Of a stretch of DNA of 64,000 bases, positions 22,744 through 32,563 are shown piece by piece. This DNA is from Cokeromyces recurvatus (lineage: Eukaryota; Mucoromycota; Mucoromycetes; Mucorales; Mucoraceae). The first letter of the stretch is position 1. Every line of letters starts with the position of its first letter. The position numbers and the translations under genes were made by a program. The notes beneath the pieces are model-generated. The model did not search any database. It was not told the DNA's origin and saw only the letters and a list, made by a program, of their open reading frames with translations. Where the stretch lies: assembly GCF_025118155.1 (NCBI RefSeq), contig NW_026251387.1, positions 2,139,501-2,203,500 of the forward strand, written 5' to 3'.

Positions 22744-25673
22744 TTGATATATTTATAAGCTCTGTATGTAGATATGAAAAAGAGTGATGAATATATGAAT
22801 ATATAAAAAAAAAAGAAAAAAAAAAAGAAAAAATGATTTTTCTAAGCCACAATATTTACAGTGCATTTGTAGACTCATGTTATTTAACATTACTGAAAAG
22901 CAGAAAAAAAAAAGAACTCAGTGTTATAGTTAAACTAATGATATAAGCTTAATTACTTTAACGCCACGATATGATTCTACCATTTCTATCTAATAAAGTA
23001 CTGCTAAAATGATGCATTGTGGCATACTGGAAGAAATAATAATAGAGAGATTCAAATGATGAGAGTGTATACTATACTGTATGTTATGTAATATTTACAG
23101 AATATTTAGAAATATAGAATTATTTTGGAGTGTAATATAAAGACAAATTCACACTTATTCTGTAAAAGTATCAAAGTCTTCATGAAATAAGTAAGCTATT
23201 TTTTTTTGACATATTGGAAATATATTCTTTGTAGCCATAGCAACCCTGTTTCATAAGATAGTACAATGATTAAAGATTAATATCTAGTCAAGAGAAATAT
23301 GACCCTTCGATTTTTCCATAAGACGTGAACTATGTATTTATATAATGTTATTTATAATTTAGACTGTCAATGCTTTCTTTTAATAAAGAATAATAGAAAT
23401 AATATGGATAACCAATATGTTTCTAGAGACAACAACAATAATAAATCATGCAGACCAATAAAACGGTCTCCTAAAGATTCTATAGACAAATATTAACTTC
23501 CCTAAAAGCATTATTATCTTTCTTTACTAACTTTTCTATCTTTCATAATGCTAAATTATTTCTTTATCTTCTATCTCAAAACTATATTTGTATTGTCTCT
23601 GAACCATTTTTATATCATATTAAAATTTGCCTCAAAACTACTTTCAAGTGAATATTTCATATCTATCTATTATCTCTAAATGCATTTGTCAGCTCCAAAA
23701 TATCATAAATCATTAAACATCCATTATCTTTTCTCTTATATAAGCTCTCTACATATTAACCTTACTCTTAATGTATTATTCTTCATAGATTCGATTATTT
23801 ATTCCACTATAACAACCTGTCTTTATAATTGGATAAAGATGCCCGTGTATCCTCTCTTTTTCTGTCCTTTTTTCTTTTTTTTTTTTTATCAGGAGTGTAA
23901 TCAGTATTTTTTTTTCCCCCTGAATATCCTTTTTAAGCTTCCTATTCTGTATTTCAAACTGACTCGGGGAGTTTTGATCTCATGCATCATAGTATTCTTA
24001 AAAATATGCTTTTAAATATTGATAATAGATGCATGAACTGCCTTAATATGAAATATTTTTGAGCCACTAATATATAAAGTATGTAAGAGCTATACTAAAA
24101 TTTGTTCCAAATATTATGTTTTATCTTTTTCTTTCTTAAATTAATGCCCTTTAAAGGCTGCATCTTTCATCTCCCTAATAGCCAACATACTTAAACGTGT
24201 TGCCAGATACATAATAGTGTCTAAGACTTTTAAACAATCGATACAATTGGCTTTATACTTAAATTGCTTTTTAATATACTGATTAGCATTAAATTTTAAT
24301 AAATTATGAAGAATGCATAGGTGCATTACTTTCTCTATGCAAAATGTATAATTTTAATTTAGGATGAAGTTGAAGTTTATCGAAATGCATCCTATTAGAT
24401 AATAATATCCTTTATTTATATTCTTTATAAGGACAACGTCACAACCCATCAAGTCACCTTTTCTTATTTTGGAATTCCATTCAGATAAAGAAGCTGCCTT
24501 AGCCCTTCGACACATGTGCAATCTAGTATCGATAGGTAATTGAAAATGATGTATTAAATAGTATCTGTCAGTATTGATTCCAAGAAGTTTAGATTAACAA
24601 GTAAATGCCTGCTTCTATATTAAATTTGTTTGTACTCAATTAGAGTATGACTTTGCCATTAGTGCCTTATCTCCCTATTTTAACAAAGCAAGTAGACTCA
24701 TGTCAAAATAACTACCACCAAATCTTCTAGAAACTCTCTGTTCTATTTGATTAAGCAGCTTTTCATATAAGATCAGGTTCCTATCCTATAAGCACAGCTT
24801 TATTAAACTACTAAAGGATACAATACTTATCAAATTGTTCTCTTGTACCCAGTACTTTTATAACAGTTTTCATTTTTTTTTTTTTTTTTTTTTTTACGGC
24901 AACTGAATTATAGAAATTATGTAACTACGTTATTAATATTTTAGTTAAATCATAATCTCAGTGCCTGAATTATATACTTCATGGCACTACCTTGGAACAG
25001 TACTGTTAAAGCCTGTAATTCTAAACTTTTAGTTACAGATTTGAACTATTAATCCTCTATTTTGATTTCCAATGTCCTTCTTTGAACAAAGTCGCGCTCA
25101 TTTCTATTGAATCAATATGTTACCTAGAGTAAAGCACAGGGGGGGGTTATAAGACCCTGTCTCCTACACTGTTACTAAATGTATTATCCTTTACGACTAA
25201 TTAGATCTGTAGGTGATTTATTATCTTCCATGCAGAACTTATTTTTCACAAAAAGATAAATTTTGAACTGCTACTCGTATGTTAAGTTGATTCATTTACT
25301 AACTCGTCATTTGTACAGCTTCATATGTAATTAATTGCTTGTTTTATCATAATATAACACAACTATGATATCAGTTGCTCAGTTGGTCGTCGTTTTTTTT
25401 TTATACTAAAAAAAAAGTATGTTATTTCATTTTTCTCACTATTCTCTGGATTAATTAGGGATATTTATTATTCTAGACAATATACATTCCGTTGGTTATA
25501 GGATTTTATCATCATCATGTTTATTTTTAGGACTTTGTATTATTATTATTATAATTATTATAATTATTATAATTGTTATTATTATCATAAAGAGATTAAA
25601 ATCCAGCTATTTTTTTTTTTTTTTTTAATACACATAAAAATACTCTTTTATAACAAGTTACATTCTAATTCTA
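22744..25673. other. gene-poor AT-rich tract with a decayed coding region
   Basis: Apart from the minus-strand relic at 24141-25102, I see only AT-rich sequence, a T-run near 24871-24896, a G-run near 25140 and an ATT/ATA microsatellite at 25535-25590 shortly upstream of the coiled-coil gene. The 111-codon frame at 23680-24015 is hydrophobic low-complexity sequence and not supported. Confidence 0.55.
24141..25102 (-). pseudogene. decayed protein-coding region, one frame with five in-frame stops
   Basis: On the minus strand one frame reads as protein-like sequence from about 24770 down to a terminal TGA/TAA at 24141, interrupted by stops at 24675-24677 (TAG), 24636-24638 (TGA), 24615-24617 (TAG), 24594-24596 (TAA) and 24354-24356 (TAA). 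All lie in the same frame. Protein-like blocks include LILYEKLLNQIEQRVSRRFG, RLHMCRRAKAASLSEWNSKI, RKGDLMGCDVVLIKNINKG and IMYLATRLSMLAIREMKDAA. Further upstream, NERDFVQRRTLEIKIED and ALTVLFQGSAMKYIIQALRL continue the likeness with more stops. Every stop can be derived from CAG, CAA, CGA or TGG by one C-to-T or G-to-A change. Family not recognised. Confidence 0.55.
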
Positions 25674-26608
25674 ATGACAAGTGAAGAAATTACGAATATT
25701 GAAAGTAAATAATTGAGAAAAAAATAACTTTTATTTTATTATGCATTCTATTATTATTATTTTTTAATATTATTAATTCTTTTAATTTACTTATAGATGG
25801 TAGCTCAATAAGATTGGGCCGCCCTACAACTGGCGCCGATATTCATGAATTGCAACAAAAAATCAGTCAAGCAGAAAGGGAATTAAATAAACTCAAATTA
25901 GAATTAGAACAAACAAAACAACAAGCAAAACAAGCTGAAGTCTATGCTCAAGAAAGTGGAAGAACCAATCGTAAATTAAAAACAGAAATTCAAACACTAA
26001 CAGATATGAGTAACCGTAAAGATAGACAAGCTGAAAATTCAAAAGCAACGGCCTTTTTCTTTGAGGGGCAAGTGAAGAAATATATGGATGAGATAGAAAC
26101 AGCAAGACAAGGCATGAGCCATCTAAGGGAATTAGATGATGAATTGAATAAAGCAAGGATAGAACAAACAGAGCTTGAAAAGTTGGCTAAAGAAGATGCT
26201 GTTCAAACCAAAGCGATATTGAAAGCTATACAAGAGGAGCATGAAGAAAAGAAAGAAAATCTAAATTTACTTATTGAACAAGCCTTCACTGAACTCGAGA
26301 AAACTTCCGATGAAGCAGTACAATTACAGCAAGAAATTCAACAAAAAATGGAAGCAGAATTACATGAATCTTTTAACATTCATACCTTAGAAAAGGAGCA
26401 TCGTATTTTTGAACAAAAACAAATGGAGGCTGTTAAACAAGTCTATAATGAAGTTGAACAGCTTTTAAAAAAAGTGGAACAGTCTGAAGCACATACTTTA
26501 TCAGATGAAGAAAGCATGAAGGCCATAAAGAAAGAAATGAATCATATTATAACTCGACTTAGGGCAATTGATCAACAACCGTTGGATTCTTCTTTTATTA
26601 CAGAGTAA
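25674..26608 (+). CDS. coiled-coil protein of unknown function
   Basis: Two exons: a 31-nt first exon (25674-25704, MTSEEITNIE) and 25797-26608, giving 280 residues. The join restores NGSSIRLGRPTTGADIHELQ and avoids the stop that follows the ATG at 25797. From about residue 25 to 270 the sequence is almost entirely heptad-like and rich in Glu, Lys and Gln (QQKISQAERELNKLKLELEQ), so it forms a long coiled coil. No enzyme motif, signal peptide or membrane segment is seen. The short N-terminal part before the coil might be a binding segment. A structural role in cytoskeleton, septum or vesicle tethering is possible but not shown. A second coiled-coil gene at 45132 has a similar two-exon layout without obvious sequence relation. 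Confidence 0.75.
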
Positions 26609-27119
26609 TTTATATTGAATTATTATTGTTTCGATACCTATTTAGTTCTGTCCTTCCTTTTTTTTTTCTTATATTCATATACATATATACATACACATAT
26701 GAAATAACAACAATATAATAATAATAATAATAATAATAGCAGCATTTTGACGAATAGCAGAATATACATAATATTTATCACATAATAGAGGGGAGGGGCA
26801 AAAAAGAAAAGCATCTTTTCGTAAGTCGCTGTTTAGTACGCTTCTGAAAATATAATTGATGACTCAAAATTCAACATTTTGATTAACAAATGCTAATGCA
26901 GAAATCTATTGATTGGGAGCGATTGTTATCATACTTTGACATAGTAGTAGCAGTTATTAAGCGCTATCGTAAATTACTTGACTATTATTCATATTCAACT
27001 ATATAGCAAGCACAGATAATTACATGATATTATTGTTATCATTGACCACACAATACAGAATGAAAGAAAAAAACATAAATAACTCCAAAATGGTAAAAAG
27101 ATTAATTTATAAAAATAAT

Positions 27120-27190
27120 TCCCTGACGGGGAATTGAACCCCGGCCGCGTCGGTGAGAGCGACGAATCCTAGCCACTAGACCATCAAGGA
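27120..27190 (-). tRNA. tRNA-Glu (anticodon CTC)
   Basis: The minus strand begins TCCTTGATGGTCTAGTGGCT and ends with the pairing TCAGGGA; both the A-box (TGGTCTAGTGG) and B-box (GGTTCAATTCC) promoter elements are present. The anticodon stem CGTCG/CGACG encloses loop CTCTCAC, so the anticodon is CTC (27155-27157), reading GAG. 71 nt, no intron, no encoded CCA, as expected for a nuclear tRNA. A decayed copy lies at 2168-2238. Confidence 0.96.
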
Positions 27191-27796
27191 TTTCCTTATG
27201 TGTCGTAGTCAAGAAAAGGTTTAAACCTACAGTACCACTGAGAAGACCACTACAAGTAATGAAAATATTCCGCAACTGAAAACATACGTAAAACAAGTCT
27301 TTTTGCTGAGTTTTAAGTGATTTTTTCAAAAAATGATTATTTCGTCAACTTATTACTAGTAAACATGAAAATAAAATTAATATTAATTTTTTTATCATAT
27401 ACAAGCTTTTATATATCTAAAAAAAACTACAACTTTATAGCAAAAATTGATTATTTTATAGCAATTTTAATTTTACAGCCTTTTGGCAGTATTTAATTTT
27501 CATAGAGAAATTGGGAGAAAAAAAATTAATTGACCAATAAAAGTCCTAAAAATAAAAAAATAAACATTCAGCTGGAGTTAAAATGACGTTTTTATTTTTT
27601 TTGGTTCTTTCACCCCCACAATTTTCACTTGTAATTTCAGCATGCTAAAAAATTAACTTTTTTTTTCTTCTACAAACAGTTAGACATAAATTCTTATATA
27701 ATATTTCATACATGACAAGAAAAGATAACTATTATAAAAGTATACAATACATATAATAAACAAAAAAAATAATTTTGCATCTTTATTTAATTTAGT

Positions 27797-28225
27797 CATT
27801 TCGAATGTAAATGTAAATGTAAATGTAAATGTCAATGTAATTGTAAACATTAATGGAAATGTAAAAAAAAAAGTAATCTCATAGATGCATGTTAATTGTC
27901 CCTAAAAAAATACAAAACACTTTCAACCATATTTAAATGTACACATACATATTATTACGTTACTACGACTGTTATTTGTTCAGTTTAAAATGACAAAAAA
28001 CATTATGTCAATGCATTACTATTGAACTAATGTAAAAAAAAAAGTAATTTCATAATTGCATGTCGAATTAACTGTGTTCAACTATATTTAACTGTATATA
28101 TATATTATTCTCTTATTATAGCTGTTATTTGCTCAGTTTAGAATGACAAAAAAAATATTATGCGAATGCATTACTAATGAACTAATGTAAAAAAAAAGTA
28201 ATTTCGTAAATGCATGTCAAATGAT
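27797..28225. repeat. tandem minisatellite (period 155-171 bp) with TGTAAA hexamers
   Basis: It starts with (TGTAAA)n-like hexamers at 27805-27840. Two long units then begin with GTAAAAAAAAAAGTAAT at 27861 and 28032, and a third partial unit at 28187. Each full unit carries TTATTTG(T/C)TCAGTTTA, AATGACAAAAAA and AATGCATTACTA in order. The copies differ by scattered substitutions. Confidence 0.8.
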
Positions 28226-29559
28226 CTACATGAAATGTCCAAATTTCAATGTAATCGTTAATGAGTTCTAATTTACAATTATTTAATAATATATTATTCT
28301 TTTACTAATGTTTCTATTTTATGGAATACGAACGATAACTTGTAAACAAAAAAAAGTACATGAACAATAACTAATAAAGAAAATTGTGGGGGAGAATAAA
28401 CTTATTGTAAACTTTAATTAGACAATTTTAATTAGTGCTAAAAAATTTTTTTAGTCCCTTTTTTTATTTTTTTATCTTTTCTTTCTTTTCATTATATTGT
28501 AATAACATGCTTTTTTCTATTATTTCTATTTTTTAGAATTTATTTTTACTAGGTAATTGTTAATATATAATTGTAAATAAATAATATAAACTAAACAAAC
28601 ATAATGTATTCACTTTTTCATTTTATTTTACAGAGATATTGAGATTCTATTAAAGAATACTGCCTCTTGGTAACAGATAAAAAAAAAGAGAGAGAAAAGG
28701 TATATCATCAAGGCTTTTCTTCTTTTTCAAGTTATTGAAACTAATTTTGTATATTTATATTTAGATAAAGCTTTTTATTGTATTGTCTATCCATTGAATA
28801 CAAATGATCAAGTGTTCTCTTTTACAATCAATTGAATAATATGGTAAGTTTCTTTTACAACAATAATTCAACAAGTATTATAAAGTATATATATATTTAC
28901 TCATTATTATTTAATCATGCTTAGATGGCTCTTGTTCTATTCAATAGATAGATATACTAATAAAAACTTTTATTTTCTCTTTATATTAAAGGTAAATATC
29001 ATATTACAAGGGCTAAAATCATATATATAACATGTCATAATTAGTAACTTGTCTTTATTTTTATCATTTAGGTAGACATTTATATCCTGGTAATACTGAA
29101 TAACTAACTACAGATCAAATGGCTAAATCAATGGTAATCTTGGCTACTACTACTAAAGTTATATTAACTCAAGGTAAGTATGTCGTTGTATTATAGTATA
29201 TATTATTATATATTTTTTTTGCCATTATCATTATTATATAATATTCTATAACCCAATTTCAAATAAATAAATAAATAAATAAATAAATAAAAAGCCACAT
29301 TTTTTTAAAAAAGAAAAGCTGTATAAACAAGGGCATTATAAGCCTATTAAACGTTAAGGAAGTGCAAATAATGAGCCAATAATGCAAACAGATTTGTATA
29401 ATAAAAGCCTCAATTGAGTATAAACATCTTTAATAAGATCCAATTATAAGTAAGAGTAAAGATATGAATTACGACGTTAGAGACCAATGATAAAGGCAGT
29501 TGCTAGCGTAATATCGTTGTCCCCCCAAAAATAATAACCTATAATAATCACCAAAAGAT

Positions 29560-29960
29560 ACGTTTTACGTATTATCAGAATTGCGGAATACACGTTTTCG
29601 GTAGTTTTCAGTGGACGTAAAACGATCGTTTTACTTGTCGTTTTCCGCAAGTACCGAATACTTTCGTATTACGTGTTGCGTAATACGAGACCGAAAACGA
29701 TCGTTTTACGTATAGTTCTCCGCAATATATCACAACTCTTTACTTGTAGTGGTGGAATATAACCTGCCGTTCAGAATAAACAGACAGAATAAAAGAAGGT
29801 TTAAACCATCAATAAAGGATTCCGACGTGAGAAAGAAGAAATCGAAGTTATGCATAATTTGTGAAGATAGAAACGTCGGCATAATTAGTTGACAACATGA
29901 GAAAATCAGGAAGACAACACTTATGCATCTTTACTACAATCACGATTTTCCCTGTTGTCA
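29560..29960. repeat. CpG-rich palindrome and hairpin block
   Basis: Contains the perfect 18-bp palindrome GTAAAACGATCGTTTTAC (29617-29634), a second core AAAACGATCGTTTT at about 29694-29707, and a hairpin with 10-bp arms TCGTATTACG and CGTAATACGA around a 5-nt loop (about 29664-29688). There are also mirrored TTGCGG/CCGCAA elements. A further imperfect inverted pair lies at 29891-29907 and 29944-29959 (GACAACA...AAAATC arms). CG dinucleotides are far denser here than in surrounding DNA. Confidence 0.75.
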
Positions 29961-30460
29961 TATAAACCTTATTTTATAACAAAATTAATATAAATATCGA
30001 AAAATAATTGATTTTAAAGAAAGACAATCAATAAATATTATAAAAACTTAATTATATTCTTTGTTATTTTTTGTTTAATACCGTCTAAAGTTTTACTCTT
30101 TTGTATCTCAAGAAGTCAAGAAACGACATTTTCCGATACTTTAATGTAATATATATAGTCCTATAAAAATAAAGGTCACGTGACTAATGACATCATCATC
30201 GCTTATTTAAATTTAACTACTTTTGAATATTCTGAGTAACTGTGATATTTTGGACAGTAAATTTATTTCTATTGTCAATTATAGAATTCTAATTACAAGA
30301 TTAATATTAAAATTATTGTTTTCATATTTCTGATAATTTTTAAAGTTTCGCGAATAGGTTGGAAAAATCCAGTACTGTATGCATAATTTTTTTTTTATTA
30401 ATGAAACTACTATCTTTTTCTTGTTGTACGTTTATTATATATATAAAGAACTTATTACTA

Positions 30461-31360
30461 CTAATAATTTCTCCTTAACCTATTTGGACTCTTCTTTTTT
30501 CTCTTTTCATTCTCACGATCCATTTCTTTTTTTAATAGAATTTGTGCTAATCGAATAAATAATGAATACAAATCCATAAACAATTCCATTGAATGGCCAG
30601 GTATATCCATTAAACCAGCACTTGCATGCTCAACAATCATTTGCGTATCATACATGACTATGTACATCAGATATAAATCCATTAAATCCATGCATACTTA
30701 TTATCTCTTTACTTACCAAATCCTGCAAAAGCTAATAATCCAGCGTATAGTTCAAGAGAAAAAACTGATGTTGATCTAATAAAAAAAGAATTTGCTAAGG
30801 AAAGCCATAATAAAACACTCAAAATACTGCTTGAAAATGCACCAATATATAACATGCTACGACGATTTGCCATAACAGCACTTAATGAAAATCCTAAAAA
30901 GATCAACACTGCAGACGATAAGGCCATAAAAACAATATTTCCTGAAGGATCCCAGTTAAGGAAAAAGGATACAAAAGTTGTCAATGCAATACCACTGAAT
31001 ATAGAATAAAGCTTTATTATTATAATTGTTAATGTTATATGCATATATAATATTTTTTCTTTTTCACAAAAAAAAAAAAAAAAAAAAAAAAAAAAACAAA
31101 AAGCTTACTATTAATAAAATCCAACGATTTCTACTATTAGGCATTGTAAATCGAAACATAGATGCACTTGCCACAGCACCTATTGAACTAATGGGCGAAC
31201 TTAATAAACCTAAGTAATTCCCCACTTGAGTACTCATTGTTGCTATAGCGCACATAGCAGCAAGTGTAAGATATACATTAATTAAATGACGTCTAACTGG
31301 TCGACTTAAACTATTTGAATTATTGTTATAATCCCAATTGTAATGTTGTTTTCCTGACAT
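30461..31360 (-). CDS. BAX inhibitor-1 family membrane protein
   Basis: Three exons (31360-31109, 31011-30717, 30657-30461) join to 247 residues. BI-1/TMBIM proteins are multi-spanning ER membrane proteins that leak calcium and restrain cell death. Hydrophobic segments follow one another (LINVYLTLAAMCAIATMSTQ onward). The family signature appears as AGFVMYDTQMIVEHA after splicing, and the tail is basic (ENEKRKKKSPNRLRR). The second intron must run to the acceptor at 30658-30659; a nearer AG would give a 20-nt intron and insert 14 residues into the conserved DTQ region, so I rejected it. The gene is divergent from RPS5. Confidence 0.9.
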
Positions 31361-31774
31361 TTTTCTTTCAAAAGAAAAAAAAATAAATAAATAAATAAAA
31401 TAAAATAAAAAAATAGCTTACAAGCATAATTATTAACACTCGTTCAGTTTTGATTGGTTCGGAGTTTTTTTTTTTTGGGGGGGGGGAGGGTTTTTTTTGT
31501 CAACAACACTACAACACTTTAAAGGTACAACAACAACAAAAGCGAAAAAAAAAGTTCCATTATGATTCGCTTTCTCTTTTACACTGCAGGTAAAAAATCA
31601 ATATTCATCCATTTAAAGATGATATCAATTGTTCATTTGCCTGTAATAAATATACTGATCTTTTATTTTGATTATATTTCTTTTTATAATTTCCATTTCA
31701 TTGATTAAATTCAACTACATGCGAATTAATTACCCAATTTCACTTCAATTTGTTAATTCATGTTTTAGTACAAC
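31361..31774. promoter_or_regulatory. shared divergent promoter of BI-1 and RPS5, with RPS5 5'-UTR intron
   Basis: The two start codons are 414 bp apart on opposite strands. A T-run/G-run (T10 then a long G stretch) lies at 31467-31490. The RPS5 side contains CTTTCTCTTTTACACTGCAG followed by GTAAAA; with the TTTTAG at 31763-31768 this gives a 5'-UTR intron of about 179 nt, common in fungal ribosomal protein genes. The pyrimidine-rich start may be a TOP-like leader (inference). Confidence 0.6.
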
Positions 31775-32482
31775 ATGGTTGCTTTGAATTTACCAGCTGA
31801 TGTTTTAGCTACCGCCGACGGCACCCGTAGATTATTCAACAAATGGACTTACGATGATGTTGAAGTCAAGGATATTTCTCTTCAAGATTATATCCAAATT
31901 CGTCAACAAGTCTATTTGCCTCATACTGCAGGTCGTTTCGCTGTCAAGCGTTTCCGTAAGGCTCAGGTAAAGAAGATATTTGACTTTTTTTTTTTTTAAA
32001 AGATGATCTGACCTAAAAATAGTAATCAATCTAAACTTTGAATTCAATTGATTCATTTATAGTGTCCTATTGTTGAACGTTTGACTAATGCTTTGATGAT
32101 GAACGGTCGTAATAACGGTAAGAAGCTTATGGCTGCTCGTATTGTTCAGCATGCTTTTGAAATTATTCACCTTTTAACCGATGCCAATCCTCTTCAAATT
32201 CTCGTTGATGCTATCATCAATTGTGGTCCTCGTGAAGACTCTACTCGTATTGGTTCTCAAGGTACTGTTCGTCGTCAAGCCGTCGATGTTTCTCCTCTTC
32301 GTCGTGTTAATCAAGCCATCTCTTTGTTGACTATTGGTACTAGAGAATCTGCTTTCCGTAACGTTAAGACTGTTGCTGAATGTCTTGCTGATGAATTGAT
32401 CAATGCTGCCAAGGGTTCTGCTAACTCTTATGCCATTAAGAAAAAGGATGAACTTGAACGTGTTGCCAAGTCCAACCGTTAA
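31775..32482 (+). CDS. rps5: 40S ribosomal protein S5 (uS7)
   Basis: Two exons (31775-31966, 32063-32482) give 203 residues. The protein binds the 3' major domain of 18S rRNA in the head of the small subunit, near the mRNA exit. It contains the near-invariant stretches [68 protein letters not shown] and the ending [14 protein letters not shown]. Codons are biased toward C/T-ending forms (CGT, GGT, GTT, ATC), unlike its neighbours, consistent with high expression. The upstream intron lies in the leader and leaves the ATG context AACATGG. Confidence 0.98.
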
Positions 32483-32563
32483 AGTTAGAAATATATATAT
32501 ATACATCAACATATTTGTCTTTATTCATATAAAGTGTAATCTACAAATAAAATGTACTAATTG

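Larger units (their letters stand above)
26609..30460. other. intergenic region with tRNA, minisatellite and palindromic block
   Basis: No protein gene is supported. Contains a TAA-trinucleotide array near 26715-26740, the tRNA-Glu gene, a tandem repeat (27797-28225), a CpG-rich palindromic block (29560-29960) and a 10-bp palindrome GTCACGTGAC at 30175-30184. Between 28640 and 29180 several good splice-donor sequences and short ATG frames (such as MAKSMVILATTTKVILTQ at about 29119) occur without a continuous frame. This could be a non-coding transcript or a gene remnant. Confidence 0.5.

Noticed and set aside
23680..24015. 111-codon plus-strand frame
   Set aside because: Low-complexity Phe/Leu/Ile sequence opposite decayed DNA; no family feature.
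25535..25590. possible CRISPR-like or spaced repeat array
   Set aside because: It is a plain ATT/ATA microsatellite without spacers; the organism is eukaryotic.
30697..30716. 20-nt intron in the BAX inhibitor gene (GTAAGTAAAGAGATAATAAG)
   Set aside because: It would keep frame but insert 14 residues into the conserved DTQ region; the acceptor at 30658-30659 gives the expected AGFVMYDTQ and an intron of normal size.
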